Assembly: GCF_006538325.1 (NCBI RefSeq)
Contig: NZ_BJKK01000006.1
Location: forward strand, 169,208 to 233,207
DNA: 64,000 nucleotides
Reading direction: 5' to 3'
DNA from: Alteromonas sp. KUL42
GTDB taxonomy: Bacteria > Pseudomonadota > Gammaproteobacteria > Enterobacterales > Alteromonadaceae
Below the pieces are notes generated by a model, which was not told where the DNA came from, did no database searches, and saw only the letters and a program-made list of their open reading frames with translations. A program made the translations under genes and the position numbers. This document shows positions 51,101-59,525 of the stretch, in pieces; within the stretch, counting starts at the first letter, position 1; every line of letters starts with the position of its first letter.

Positions 51101-52080
51101 AAGAAGCGGGAGAGGGAATTGGTCTTGCTATTGTGAAAAGTCTTGTCGAACTCAATCAAGGTACAATAGAGGTTGAAAGTAAAAAGGGGGTGGGTAGTAA
51201 ATTTACAGTTCGTTTACCGATAGATGATATTGAGTACATTAATATTCAACAGGAAAAGCGCGAAATTAATGAGAGAGCTGATCAACGAAAGTCGATTTTA
51301 GTCGTTGATGATAGCAGAGAGTTTAGGGCTTACATGTTTGACTTACTCTCGAATAAGTATCGTTGTTTGGTCGCGAAAAATGGCGAGCAAGCGTTAGAGG
51401 TAATGCAGCAGTTTTTAGTTGATTTGGTTGTTACCGATCAGATGATGCCTATTATGGATGGGCTAACACTAGTCAAAGAAATTCGTTCACATGCAAAGTA
51501 TGCCGCTACTCCTATTTTGATGCTCTCAGCTAAAACAGACGCGCAATTTGAGAAGTCTGCGTTAACTGAAAAAGTAGACTACATCTTGTCAAAACCAACC
51601 TCTAGAGAAGATTTGTTATTGCGTATAGAGCACCTTCTCACGGTCAGAGATACACAAAGCGAAAACGTCGAATACATAAATAAACCTGAGTTTGAGTATG
51701 GTTGCCTTGAAATACCTACCTTCAGTTGTGAAAAAGACATGTCATTCTATCTAAACTTTATAGCAGTGCTTGAGAAGAATTATCAGGATGAGAGCTTCAA
51801 TAGAGATCAGGCAGCAGCGCAGCTTTTAATGAGCACGAGAAGCTTGAACAGACGTTTGTCTGAACTATTTGAGTACAATTTTAGTGAGTTTCTCTCTCGT
51901 TACCGCATTGAGCGATCTATACCTCATCTGTTAGCAGGTGAGCCGATATTAGAGACATGTTTGGAGGTAGGCTTTGTAAACGCGGCGTATTTCTCAACGT
52001 CGTTTAAGAAAATAAAGCACATTCCACCAAAGAAATACGCTGAGCAATACACTAATTCTCAACTGGAAGTGGCCAAATAA
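48187..52080 (+). CDS. One-protein hybrid two-component system (propeller sensor, kinase, receiver, AraC output)
   Basis: A 1297-residue membrane sensor-regulator. A signal or membrane segment (about 14-33) leads a periplasmic region of about 620 residues made of propeller-like repeats (GIIRDLEVIGDTTYIASENGV, SSSGNLWFTTNKGLFLV) and a Y_Y_Y-like domain (about 650-735: LEFRILGIDDVWKLHPQS). A membrane helix lies near 742-763. HisKA has His810 in FINELTHELSTP; HATPase has NLLQNAIKYTPEHG, DDGEGI and EGIGLAIV. The receiver has Asp1084 in VVTDQMMPIMDG. The last about 100 residues form an AraC-type HTH (FNRDQAAAQLLMSTRSLNRRLSE). The coding sequence is more AT-rich than its neighbours, suggesting acquisition. 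Such proteins usually sense glycans; here the divergent neighbour is a leader peptide. Confidence 0.9.
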   Translation: MQKKTKLRLNWKKSILGSILIFILLSQIQLACAFGRSFEGKTKFSGIPSGIIRDLEVIGDTTYIASENGVFKILGGSSELISFEQFGSERGTVSDLFHGEGNDLWITEYGVGVFRLRLGTETLDRLYESHAWPKYAWKVIEVNDYLIVSVIRGVLIVDKRSGEIQDWAKEIGVNQVKNIFSLSKFEDDFVYIAAEQQLIKINVKERSIDKIDIAAFPKLSGIEFVSGFDNSLYIGGSQGIYKWSPSTEKKLFFPFEKDSIPTHKISDIFFTKNNRVFVAAGNLFELKDSQIRTPDFMLPLLNSESIKSIVKLDELLSGELLLASSQLGLILLSSTHEAINIVHQNDNVLRKNIKRVGFISDSELIVGTANKRYFLELETGSLTHLIAPEWQDHQCNSFREIEIRKIYIDGPELFDYCTLEYRNQINIRGELYYSYFDDGADAYFDVIKSKKVLDRISAPRLMVNSFITYSGEIIGFDKRNAIHIQLSKFNWKTISPDEGGWNSVTCLIETDESFLVCTSGNGIKEIYKKSGRIEDSKILSEYDARFIRGGVKSSSGNLWFTTNKGLFLVTKRQKVYSFSESEGVFDTDFEYGGIFEISGKLLVLGDRYSYVIREEEAVSSIIKKASLERRVIFSDVSWTDADERGSTLSPFFIAEGNPIDLPSDFSELKVEFRSNSFSEINDDKLEFRILGIDDVWKLHPQSQAFLSLSDIAPGSYELQTRVVGNETPVNSLSFTVKKPIYLSSQALIGYLILLCLLIVAYKSRLLRKLWLEFKTTQIYTVLTRYEITDGQSKFEKMLRSKDNFINELTHELSTPIQVIKGALEDVTDSSKENTKELISIKTNMRRVEQLIEQMRNGSPHSFDAEDYYKVYTLDAIRFIVNSLEPLAKQKRQNLDVRIKGKHSISLINDSLEKILSNLLQNAIKYTPEHGNIKIAVVVDSKELKIVVSDDGEGIEEHLTKAIFERFKRGNTKEAGEGIGLAIVKSLVELNQGTIEVESKKGVGSKFTVRLPIDDIEYINIQQEKREINERADQRKSILVVDDSREFRAYMFDLLSNKYRCLVAKNGEQALEVMQQFLVDLVVTDQMMPIMDGLTLVKEIRSHAKYAATPILMLSAKTDAQFEKSALTEKVDYILSKPTSREDLLLRIEHLLTVRDTQSENVEYINKPEFEYGCLEIPTFSCEKDMSFYLNFIAVLEKNYQDESFNRDQAAAQLLMSTRSLNRRLSELFEYNFSEFLSRYRIERSIPHLLAGEPILETCLEVGFVNAAYFSTSFKKIKHIPPKKYAEQYTNSQLEVAK

Positions 52081-52103
52081 CGGTAGCGTTTGAGCAAGGA
52101 AGC

Positions 52104-52427
52104 TTAAATATACCTTCTTCGCTCAGCCAAAAAGCCAATTAACATAAACGATGCCACATAGCCTGCGCCTTGGTACTGCCAAGGTAAGTAGGCTAATACA
52201 TGCTTTACAAATGGCGCGCCGTATAAGGTAAGTGCACCATAGCCAAACGCACACAACACCACAAATAAACTCACTCGAACAACAAAATGGTAAGGCGCTA
52301 AAATGCGCTTTACATGGCCGTTAATAATATCGCCGTATACCACTAAAATAGTGGCCATTAGCATAATGCTCATTTCGGTGTAGTAGGGGCTTAATGCGCG
52401 AGAAAGGGCGCTGAATAATTCGTTCAT
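52104..52427 (-). CDS. DUF3392-family membrane protein
   Basis: A 107-residue inner-membrane protein with three predicted helices (about 18-36, 49-67, 85-102), beginning MNELFSALSRALSPYYTEMS. The sequence resembles the DUF3392 family of small gammaproteobacterial membrane proteins; function unknown. Convergent with the hybrid two-component gene, 23 bp away. Confidence 0.7.
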   Translation of the reverse strand: MNELFSALSRALSPYYTEMSIMLMATILVVYGDIINGHVKRILAPYHFVVRVSLFVVLCAFGYGALTLYGAPFVKHVLAYLPWQYQGAGYVASFMLIGFLAERRRYI

Positions 52428-52490
52428 TGTGTTACTGCTTGTACTGCGTTTTTCGCATAATACCTTGTAACGAATTTAGAAAGAAGGCAA

Positions 52491-52513
52491 AAAGGCGCAT
52501 GGTGTGCGCCTTT
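52491..52513 (-). terminator. Terminator of the minus-strand sugar isomerase gene
   Basis: AAAGGCGCA / TGCGCCTTT forms a 9-bp stem with a 5-nt loop. On the minus strand the T tract TTTTTG follows. It is 83 bases beyond the isomerase stop codon. Confidence 0.75.
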
Positions 52514-52595
52514 GTCTGTATATGCATTTCTTCTGGGTATTAGCTTATTACTTTGCTTCTAATTACCTTTTTTAGCTACCTTTTCTAGCCCTTAT

Positions 52596-53519
52596 TCACG
52601 CTTTGTTCAGGGCTTTCACCGCGCGGTAACCTTGCTCAATAGTGGCTATGCGGTCTGGGGTTTGGTCGCGCTCTACAAACTTGTGTTCAATACCTGCCAA
52701 TTCGCCGTGGGCAAATATATCGGCAAAGTTAATGGTGCCAGTGCCAACGTCGGCAAAGCTGCCGTCTTTTGCTAAATCTTTCACATGCCACAGCTTAAAG
52801 CGGCCAGGGTACGCTTTAAAATAATCAATGGGGTTTTTGCCGGCTTTTACCGTCCAGTATAAATCTAGCTCCATGGCTACCAAGTTAGGGTCGGTTTGCG
52901 TAATCAACACATCTAACGGGGTTTTGCCATCGCGCACTTCAAACTCAAAATCGTGGTTGTGATAGGCAAGGGTAATACCTACTTTATTGCATGCTTCGCC
53001 AAGCACATTTAGCTTTTCTGCCAGTGCTTCGTACGTACCAATAGTGGTGCCACGCTGCTCTTCACTTAACCACGGAACCACTAAATATTTATGCCCAACG
53101 GTTAGTGCATCGTCCAGCACTTGCTGTAAGTTATTGTCAAAGGCGTCTAGCATAATATGGGCAGACGGCGCAGTTAAACCATTGTCATCAAGCAATTGCT
53201 TAATGTTTTTAGCGCTGTGATCAAAATACCCTGCAAACTCCAGTTCTGTGTAACCCACATCGGCAACCAATTTCAGCGTAGCAGGTACACTTACTTTCAT
53301 AATGTCGCGTAAGGTATAAAGCTGAAGTCCCACAGCATTAGCACGGGTATGATGCATTGCCATTCTGTCTGACGGACTGCCACTGTGGTTATGAGCTAAT
53401 ACAGCAGGGGCACTCATAGCCGCCAAGGCCGTTGATGAATACTTAATAAATTGGCGTCGTGTTAACGTAAAAGGCTTAGCAGGCACGCTGCCTAGCTTAT
53501 TCATTTGTTGTAAATTCAT
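52596..53519 (-). CDS. Tat-exported sugar phosphate isomerase/epimerase-like protein (AP-endonuclease-2 TIM barrel)
   Basis: A 307-residue protein. The ATG at 53519 follows AAAGGA; a longer frame would overlap the regulator upstream. A Tat signal (TLTRRQFIKYSSTALAA) leads to the periplasm. The mature part is a xylose-isomerase-like TIM barrel: VGLQLYTLRD, GYTELEFAGYFDHS, LAYHNHDFEFE, VAMELDLYWTVKAG and LWHVKDL carry the expected metal ligands. Members of this family act on 3-keto sugars or as hydroxypyruvate isomerases. It is 25 bp after the LacI gene and in the same unit, opposite the main oxidoreductase cluster. Confidence 0.87.
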   Translation of the reverse strand: MNLQQMNKLGSVPAKPFTLTRRQFIKYSSTALAAMSAPAVLAHNHSGSPSDRMAMHHTRANAVGLQLYTLRDIMKVSVPATLKLVADVGYTELEFAGYFDHSAKNIKQLLDDNGLTAPSAHIMLDAFDNNLQQVLDDALTVGHKYLVVPWLSEEQRGTTIGTYEALAEKLNVLGEACNKVGITLAYHNHDFEFEVRDGKTPLDVLITQTDPNLVAMELDLYWTVKAGKNPIDYFKAYPGRFKLWHVKDLAKDGSFADVGTGTINFADIFAHGELAGIEHKFVERDQTPDRIATIEQGYRAVKALNKA

Positions 53520-53544
53520 TGCTCGGTCCTTTTGCTGTATTAAA

Positions 53545-54555
53545 TTATTCGCGTGTTGAAATGGTGCCAGTGCTTTCGCGCACAATCAGCTCAAATGGCA
53601 TAATTACCTTTGGCGCTTTTCTAATTTTGCCGTTAAGCAAGTCCACCAATAAGGTGACTGATGTACGGCCAAATTCTTCTGCGGGTTGGGCAATGGTGGT
53701 CAGCGGTGGGTCAACAAATGCTGAAAACGCGATGTCGTCAAACCCCGCAACAGAAATATCATCAGGAATGCGCAAATTGGCTTGTTTGAAAGCCTGCATA
53801 GCGCCAATAGCCGTTTCATCGTTTTCGCAAAACACTGCGGTAGGGCGGTTTGCCAATGTGCTAATGGTTTCACCAGCGTGATAACCGGCTTGAAGCGTAA
53901 AGTCGCCGGGAAACAACAATTGCTCGTCAAATGCGATATCAGCGTCACGCAATGCGTCTTTGTAGCCACATAAGCGCTCTTGAGTTAGCGGACTAGAATC
54001 GGGGCCTTTTACCATTGCAATACGCGTATGCCCTAAACCAATCAAATGCTCAGTCATGGCTTTAGCGGCTGCGCGGTTATCAAGTGACACCACGGGGTAT
54101 TGTCCATCGTCAATAACTTCACAGGCATTCACCATAGGAAGTAAGCCATTGTCGTTTATTACACTGGCATCAAAAGGGTTGTGCGCCCGCAATTGAATAA
54201 GCCCGTCTGCCTGAGAGGTCGTTACCATTTTGGCGTAATGCTGTTCAATATCGGCGTTGCCTAAGGTATTAGCCAACAAAATGGAATAACCCAGTTCGGC
54301 TGCGGCTTCCTGCATTCCGCTAATAACCCGTGCAAAAAACACGTTGGCCACAGTAGGTACTAGCACAACAAGATTGTGGGTTTTGCCCGAGCGAAACTTT
54401 ACCGCCATCAAATTTGGGCGGTAGCCAACGGCTTCTACTGCCGCCATCACCTTACTTCGGGTTTTGGGCGATACGCGCTCTGGTTGTTGAAGTGTCCTCG
54501 ACACTGTTGCAACAGACACGCCAGCGCTATCTGCTACATCTCTAATATTTGCCAT
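53545..54555 (-). CDS. LacI-family repressor of the 3-keto-glycoside-type cluster
   Basis: A 336-residue regulator with N-terminal helix-turn-helix IRDVADSAGVSVATVSRTLQQP and a sugar-binding-like effector domain (VVLVPTVANVFFARVISGM, AVFCENDETAIGAMQAF, VAGFDDIAFSAFVDPPLTTI). Divergent from the oxidoreductase operon; LacI-type palindromes occur in the 530-bp shared region. It likely represses both directions, with a glycoside or its oxidised product as inducer. Confidence 0.9.
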   Translation of the reverse strand: MANIRDVADSAGVSVATVSRTLQQPERVSPKTRSKVMAAVEAVGYRPNLMAVKFRSGKTHNLVVLVPTVANVFFARVISGMQEAAAELGYSILLANTLGNADIEQHYAKMVTTSQADGLIQLRAHNPFDASVINDNGLLPMVNACEVIDDGQYPVVSLDNRAAAKAMTEHLIGLGHTRIAMVKGPDSSPLTQERLCGYKDALRDADIAFDEQLLFPGDFTLQAGYHAGETISTLANRPTAVFCENDETAIGAMQAFKQANLRIPDDISVAGFDDIAFSAFVDPPLTTIAQPAEEFGRTSVTLLVDLLNGKIRKAPKVIMPFELIVRESTGTISTRE

Positions 54556-54791
54556 TATTTGTTATTGTTAGTCGTTATCTTATTGAAGGTATTGTAAACC
54601 TAGGCCTGCCTTTGCGGCATTATTTATTACTCGCTATTACACCCAAGATTACTCGCAAGTTGCTTACTCTCTCGTTGCTATTCGCCAGCTTTGGCTCAGT
54701 AAATTTAACGTTCAAACATCAATACTGTGCAACGTTTTTGTGAGCAGTGTTTTTGTTCAAAATAACCTAAGTTACAAACTAAGCTGCAAAA

Positions 54792-54805
54792 TGTAACCGA
54801 TTTCA
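54792..54805. promoter_or_regulatory. Weak LacI-like half-conserved site
   Basis: TGTAACCGATTTCA resembles the two better sites downstream (TGTAAxCG core) but its right half is poorly conserved. The rest of 54556-54982 shows no gene; it is AT-rich promoter-like DNA. Confidence 0.35.
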
Positions 54806-54982
54806 TTTTTTAAAAAGAATACTCACTTTCATGAGAAGGTCAAAGGTAATTTGTATTAAATTTGTAAATTTTAGCTAGGCTATAGCTAATGTAATACGTT
54901 CAAGTGCGCACGTATTGGCGTGCCAAGCAGTCATTTGTAAACTTTAGTTTAACGAAATGGTGCATTTTGTGTTGACATTACA

Positions 54983-55002
54983 AAATGTAACGGGTTACAT
55001 TT
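54983..55002. promoter_or_regulatory. LacI-type operator 1 of the glycoside cluster
   Basis: AAATGTAACGGGTTACATTT is a 20-bp palindrome (9-bp arms, two central bases), 84 bases before the oxidoreductase ATG. Confidence 0.75.
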
Positions 55003-55012
55003 CTTCGGTATA

Positions 55013-55026
55013 TGTAAACGATTACA
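55013..55026. promoter_or_regulatory. LacI-type operator 2 of the glycoside cluster
   Basis: TGTAAACGATTACA, a 14-bp near-palindrome with central CG, starts 30 bases after the start of operator 1 and sits about 60 bases before the oxidoreductase start, where a bound repressor would block transcription. Confidence 0.75.
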
Positions 55027-55085
55027 CTAAAAGCTTGCTGTGAAAAAATACGCAATCACGGTGAGCTTGAATTGAGGAATAAACA

Positions 55086-56243
55086 ATGCAGCCAATTCGA
55101 ATGGGAATGATAGGCGGTGGACAAGGGGCATTTATTGGTGCCGTTCATCGTCACGCCGCAGGATTAGATGGTCACTATCAATTGGTATGTGGAGCATTTA
55201 GTCGCGATGAGGCGAATAACAATAGCACAGGTGAAGCCTTAAATATTTCTCCATCTCGTCGTTATGACAGTTGGCAAACCATGCTTCAAGCCGAACTTGC
55301 TCTTCCAGAAAGCGAGCGCATGCAAGTGGTTGTCATTGTTACTCCTAATCACCTTCATGTACCTATTTCACTAGAGGCCATTAAAGCGGGTTTTCACGTG
55401 TTCTGTGAAAAACCGGCAGGCGTTAATTTTGCAGAAGTGAAAGCGCTACAAGATGTTATACACGCCAACAATAGCTTATACGGTTTGGCACATACCTATT
55501 TGGGGTACCCAATGGTGTGGCAAGCTCGTCATATGGTGACATCGGGCATGCTAGGCAATATTCGAAAAGTATACGTTGAATACCCTCAAGGCTGGCTGTC
55601 AGGTGAAGAAGAAACCTCTAACAGACAAGCGCAATGGCGCACCGACCCTGCTATCTCAGGTGCAACTGGTGCTATGGGTGACATTGGTACCCACGCATTT
55701 GGTTTAGTGGAATTTGTATTGAACGACAACGTTACTGCATTAAGCGGTGAGCTGTATACCCATGTTGATGGACGACGCTTAGATGATGATGGCGCCGCAC
55801 TTATCAAAACACATAAAGGAGCGACAGGTGTACTGATTGCCTCACAGGTGTGTGCAGGTGAAGAAAATGCACTCAAAATTCGAGTATACGGTGATAAAGG
55901 TGGGCTCGAGTGGCGTCAAATGGAGCCAAACTCTGTTGTTTATCGTCCTTTAGGTGCGCCCTATCAAGTATTCCGTGCGGGCCAAGGGCAAGCAGGGTTG
56001 TGTGAAGAAGCGTCATCTCGCTGCCGCGTGCCGGCAGGTCACCCAGAAGGCTATTTAGAAGCCATGGCTAATTTATACAGTAGCTTCGCCAAAGCCGTTC
56101 GTGCCAATCAGAAAGGTAAAGCCGAAGGCGTACCTGGCATTGACTCGGGGCTGCGAGGCATGGTGTTTATCGATGCAATGTTAGCCAGCTCTGGCAGTGA
56201 CACCAAGTGGGAGTCGGTCAGTCAAGAAGGTGCACAAGCGTAA
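55086..56243 (+). CDS. Gfo/Idh/MocA-family oxidoreductase
   Basis: A 385-residue cytosolic NAD(P)-dependent sugar dehydrogenase. The Rossmann start is MGMIGGGQGAFIGAVHRHAA; VVVIVTPNHLHVPIS and the catalytic-lysine motif FCEKPAG follow; the C-terminal domain has GATGAMGDIGTHAFGLVEF with a conserved His. Such enzymes oxidise or reduce sugar C-2/C-3/C-4 hydroxyls and are recurrent partners in 3-keto-glycoside pathways. First gene of the right-hand operon, behind LacI-type operators; ribosome site TTGAGGA precedes the ATG. Confidence 0.9.
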   Translation: MQPIRMGMIGGGQGAFIGAVHRHAAGLDGHYQLVCGAFSRDEANNNSTGEALNISPSRRYDSWQTMLQAELALPESERMQVVVIVTPNHLHVPISLEAIKAGFHVFCEKPAGVNFAEVKALQDVIHANNSLYGLAHTYLGYPMVWQARHMVTSGMLGNIRKVYVEYPQGWLSGEEETSNRQAQWRTDPAISGATGAMGDIGTHAFGLVEFVLNDNVTALSGELYTHVDGRRLDDDGAALIKTHKGATGVLIASQVCAGEENALKIRVYGDKGGLEWRQMEPNSVVYRPLGAPYQVFRAGQGQAGLCEEASSRCRVPAGHPEGYLEAMANLYSSFAKAVRANQKGKAEGVPGIDSGLRGMVFIDAMLASSGSDTKWESVSQEGAQA

Positions 56244-56279
56244 TGATTAGAATGAATCAATTGAAAGAGGAATGTGCTC

Positions 56280-57347
56280 ATGGCGAATAGTCAACAGCCA
56301 ATCAAAGGGCCTGCTATTTTTCTAGCTCAATTTATGGGGAAAGAGGCGCCCTTCGACACACTGGAAAACATGGCGAAGTGGGCAGCATCGTTAGGTTACA
56401 AAGGTATTCAGGTTCCTACAGATCCTAGCCTTTTCGATTTGGAAAAGGCAGCAGAAAGCCAAGAGTATTGCGATGAAGTAGCGGCAATCTGCCGAAAAGC
56501 GGGGGTTGAGATCACTGAGCTTTCTACGCATTTACAAGGGCAACTGGTTGCGGTGCACCCAGCATACGACGAATTGTTTGATAATTTTGCTCCACAGCAT
56601 CTTCATGGTAAACCGCAAGAGCGCACAGAATGGGCAATAAACCAGTTAAAGTGCGCAGCCATTGCCAGTAAACGTTTAGGGCTTAATGCTCATGCCACTT
56701 TCTCTGGTGCATTAATGTGGCATTTAGTATACCCGTGGCCTCAGCGTCCAGCTGGCCTAGTTGAACAAGGTTTTGCTGAGCTAGCCAAACGTTGGAAGCC
56801 CATTCTGGATGCCTTCGATGACGCGGGTGTGGACGTATGCTATGAAATTCATCCGGGTGAAGATTTACATGATGGGGCATCGTTCGAGCAATTTTTGCAA
56901 GCGGTCGACAATCACCCTCGTGCAAATATCTTATTCGACCCAAGCCACTTTGTACTTCAACAACTCGACTACCTCGATTTTATCGACAGGTATCACAGCC
57001 GCATAAAAATGTTCCACGTAAAAGACGCGGAATTTAACCCCAATGGACGCAATGGCGTGTATGGCGGTTATCAAGACTGGCAAGACCGCGCTGGTCGTTT
57101 TCGTTCACTAGGCGACGGGCAAGTCGACTTTAACGGTATTTTTAGCAAGCTAACTCAATACGGATATACCGGTTGGGCAGTTTTAGAGTGGGAATGCTGC
57201 TTAAAAGACAGTGCTCAAGGGGCAGCTGAAGGCGCGCCATTCATTGCTTCACATATTATTCAACCCAGCAAGTATGCTTTCGACGACTTTGCGGGTGGTG
57301 ATGTTAGTGAAGAGAAAAACAAACGCATTTTAGGCATTGAGCGCTAA
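56280..57347 (+). CDS. Cytosolic sugar phosphate isomerase/epimerase (TIM barrel)
   Basis: A 355-residue protein of the xylose-isomerase-like family without a signal peptide. The ATG at 56280 is preferred to the GTG at 56274 because AGAGG lies 9 bases before it. Metal-ligand motifs include VCYEIHPGEDLHDG, NILFDPSHFVLQQLDYLDF, KMFHVKDAEF and WAVLEWECCLKD. It probably acts on the oxidised sugar released by the other cluster enzymes. 36 bp after the Gfo/Idh gene and 26 bp before the permease. Confidence 0.88.
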   Translation: MANSQQPIKGPAIFLAQFMGKEAPFDTLENMAKWAASLGYKGIQVPTDPSLFDLEKAAESQEYCDEVAAICRKAGVEITELSTHLQGQLVAVHPAYDELFDNFAPQHLHGKPQERTEWAINQLKCAAIASKRLGLNAHATFSGALMWHLVYPWPQRPAGLVEQGFAELAKRWKPILDAFDDAGVDVCYEIHPGEDLHDGASFEQFLQAVDNHPRANILFDPSHFVLQQLDYLDFIDRYHSRIKMFHVKDAEFNPNGRNGVYGGYQDWQDRAGRFRSLGDGQVDFNGIFSKLTQYGYTGWAVLEWECCLKDSAQGAAEGAPFIASHIIQPSKYAFDDFAGGDVSEEKNKRILGIER

Positions 57348-57373
57348 GCGCTGAAAACAGGACATTAATAATT

Positions 57374-58648
57374 ATGATAACCCTACGTCTTAGTTTAATG
57401 ATGTTTTTGCAGTTCTTCATTTGGGGGGGCTGGTTTGTCACACTAGGCACATATTTGTCGAATACGCTTCAGGCAAATGGCGGTCAAATTGGTATGGCTT
57501 TTTCTACCCAAAGTTGGGGGGCAATTATTGCTCCTTTTATTATAGGGCTAATTGCAGACCGCTTCTTTAACGCAGAAAAAATACTCGGCATATTGCATAT
57601 TGTTGGTGCAGTGCTGATGTTCTTTATGTATCAAGCAGACAGCTTTAGCAGTTTCTACCCTTATGTTCTGGCCTACATGATTGCGTATATGCCAACACTG
57701 GCATTAGTTAACTCGGTGTCGTTTGGTCAAATGGACGACCCATCAAAGCAGTTTGGAAAAGTGCGCGTATGGGGTACGGTAGGTTGGATTGTTGCAGGGC
57801 TTATGATCAGTTATGCCTTCTCGTGGGATTCCGCACAGTCAATTGCCGATGGCATGTTGAAAAATACGTTTTTACTTTGCAGTATCGCAAGTTTAGCGTT
57901 GGGTATATTCAGCTTCACACTACCCAATACACCTCCTCAAGCAAGTGGGCAGAAAGTAACACTGCGCGATATTCTTGGGCTAGATGCATTGGCGTTATTA
58001 AAAGACAAAAACTTCTTCGTGTTTTTCCTTTCATCGGTGCTTATCTGTATCCCTCTGGCTTTTTACTATCAGAATGCAAACCCTTTCTTAACGGAAATTG
58101 GCGTAGAAAATGCCACGGGCAAGATGACGTTAGGTCAAGTTTCTGAAGTGCTATTTATGTTGGCTCTTCCTATCTTCTTAAATCGCTTTGGTATTAAAGC
58201 TACCTTGGTTATTGGCATGGCAGCGTGGGTTATTCGCTACACGTTATTCGCCTTTGGCAATGCAGACGAAGGATTATTCATGCTTATTGTGGGCATCGCA
58301 CTGCATGGAATTTGTTACGACTTTTTCTTTGTGTCTGGTCAAATTTATACCAATGCGAAAGCTGGCGAAAATATAAAAAGTGCTGCACAGGGGCTTATTA
58401 CACTTGCTACTTACGGCGTTGGTATGTTGGTAGGTTTTGCTGTGGCTGGTGCTATCACCGACACATACACACTAGACGGTGGTTCACATAGCTGGCAGCA
58501 AGTGTGGCTATTCCCAGCAGGTTTTGCGGCTGTTGTCTTAGTAGTTTTCGCTTTGTTATTTAAAAAACGAAAAGGTAAACGCAGATGCATAATTCTACAA
58601 GAAGAAAACTTCTTCAAAGTATGGCGCTTACTGGCGCAGGTGTGCTAA
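57374..58648 (+). CDS. NupG-type MFS permease (nucleoside:H+ symporter family)
   Basis: A 424-residue inner-membrane transporter with about 12 helices. The start LSLMMFLQFFIWGGWFVTLGTYL and VRVWGTVGWIVAGLM are typical of the nucleoside:proton symporter family, but in this setting it more likely imports a sugar or keto-sugar. The frame overlaps the next gene by 64 bp, and the last about 28 residues (after LLFKKRKG) are not hydrophobic and look foreign. A +1 shift at the A-rich AAAAAACGAAAAGG would end the protein at a TAA right at the start of the next gene (VNADA, stop), so a one-base indel or an unusual natural overlap are both possible. Confidence 0.85.
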   Translation: MITLRLSLMMFLQFFIWGGWFVTLGTYLSNTLQANGGQIGMAFSTQSWGAIIAPFIIGLIADRFFNAEKILGILHIVGAVLMFFMYQADSFSSFYPYVLAYMIAYMPTLALVNSVSFGQMDDPSKQFGKVRVWGTVGWIVAGLMISYAFSWDSAQSIADGMLKNTFLLCSIASLALGIFSFTLPNTPPQASGQKVTLRDILGLDALALLKDKNFFVFFLSSVLICIPLAFYYQNANPFLTEIGVENATGKMTLGQVSEVLFMLALPIFLNRFGIKATLVIGMAAWVIRYTLFAFGNADEGLFMLIVGIALHGICYDFFFVSGQIYTNAKAGENIKSAAQGLITLATYGVGMLVGFAVAGAITDTYTLDGGSHSWQQVWLFPAGFAAVVLVVFALLFKKRKGKRRCIILQEENFFKVWRLLAQVC

Positions 58649-59481
58649 CTGCCATGCCGAGCTTTGCTGCGAATACGTCGACCAAAGGTTCGAATATGAG
58701 AAAGCCGCTCAAAGGTAATGTCAATCATTCGGTGAGTCGTTGGACTTATGGCGATTTAACTATAGAAGAGCTGTGTCAAACCGTTCAAGACTTGGGCTTC
58801 TCTGCAATTGACTTAGTAGGTCCAAAAGACTGGCCTGTGCTTAAAGCGTACAACATCGATTCTTCAATGTGTAACGGTGCTGAAATAAGCTTAGAGGACG
58901 GGTTCATTCACGCTCACTTGCATGATGAACTGGAAAAGCGCTACTTGAAGCACATCGATTTAGTGGCTGATGCGGGTTACACCAACCTTATTTGTTTTAG
59001 CGGTAATGCCAAAGGTATGTCACGCGAAGAAGGGTTGGAAAATGCGGTAAAAGGATTAAAACGAATTCTACCGCATGCAGAAAAGCGCGGTGTGGTGGTC
59101 TTTATGGAATTGTTTAATAGCAAAGTCGATCACCCAGATTATATGGCAGATAACTCCAAGTGGGGCATTGAACTGTGCAAACGCCTTAACAGCAAGCACT
59201 TTTCATTGCTTTACGACATCTACCATATGCAGATAAACGAAGGCGATATTATTCGCACTATCCGTGACAATCATCAATATTTTGGGCACTACCATACCGC
59301 AGGTGTTCCTGGAAGACACGAAATTGATGGGTCACAAGAACTCAATTATGAAGCTATTGCTAAAGCTATCGTTGAAACAGGTTTTAAAGGCTACTTAGCA
59401 CAAGAATTCATACCTACTCCTAAAACCAAGGCCAGCAGAATAGTGTCGCTTCAAGAAGCGATTCAGATCTGTGATGTTTAA
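58585..59481 (+). CDS. Tat-exported TIM-barrel isomerase (hydroxypyruvate isomerase-like)
   Basis: A 298-residue protein with a Tat-like signal (STRRKLLQSMALTGAGV, cleavage near SFAAN). The mature domain resembles hydroxypyruvate isomerases and related epimerases: DLGFSAIDLVGPKDW, VVVFMELFNSKVDHPDYM, FSLLYDIYHMQINEGD, FGHYHTAGVPGRHEI and GYLAQEFIPT provide the metal-site Glu, Asp, His and Glu. It would act in the periplasm next to the GMC dehydrogenase and DUF1080 protein. Its start lies inside the 3' end of the permease frame. Confidence 0.87.
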   Translation: MHNSTRRKLLQSMALTGAGVLTAMPSFAANTSTKGSNMRKPLKGNVNHSVSRWTYGDLTIEELCQTVQDLGFSAIDLVGPKDWPVLKAYNIDSSMCNGAEISLEDGFIHAHLHDELEKRYLKHIDLVADAGYTNLICFSGNAKGMSREEGLENAVKGLKRILPHAEKRGVVVFMELFNSKVDHPDYMADNSKWGIELCKRLNSKHFSLLYDIYHMQINEGDIIRTIRDNHQYFGHYHTAGVPGRHEIDGSQELNYEAIAKAIVETGFKGYLAQEFIPTPKTKASRIVSLQEAIQICDV

Positions 59482-59525
59482 CGTGCAACAGGCACAGCGA
59501 CGAATAAAGTTACGAAGGACACCTA

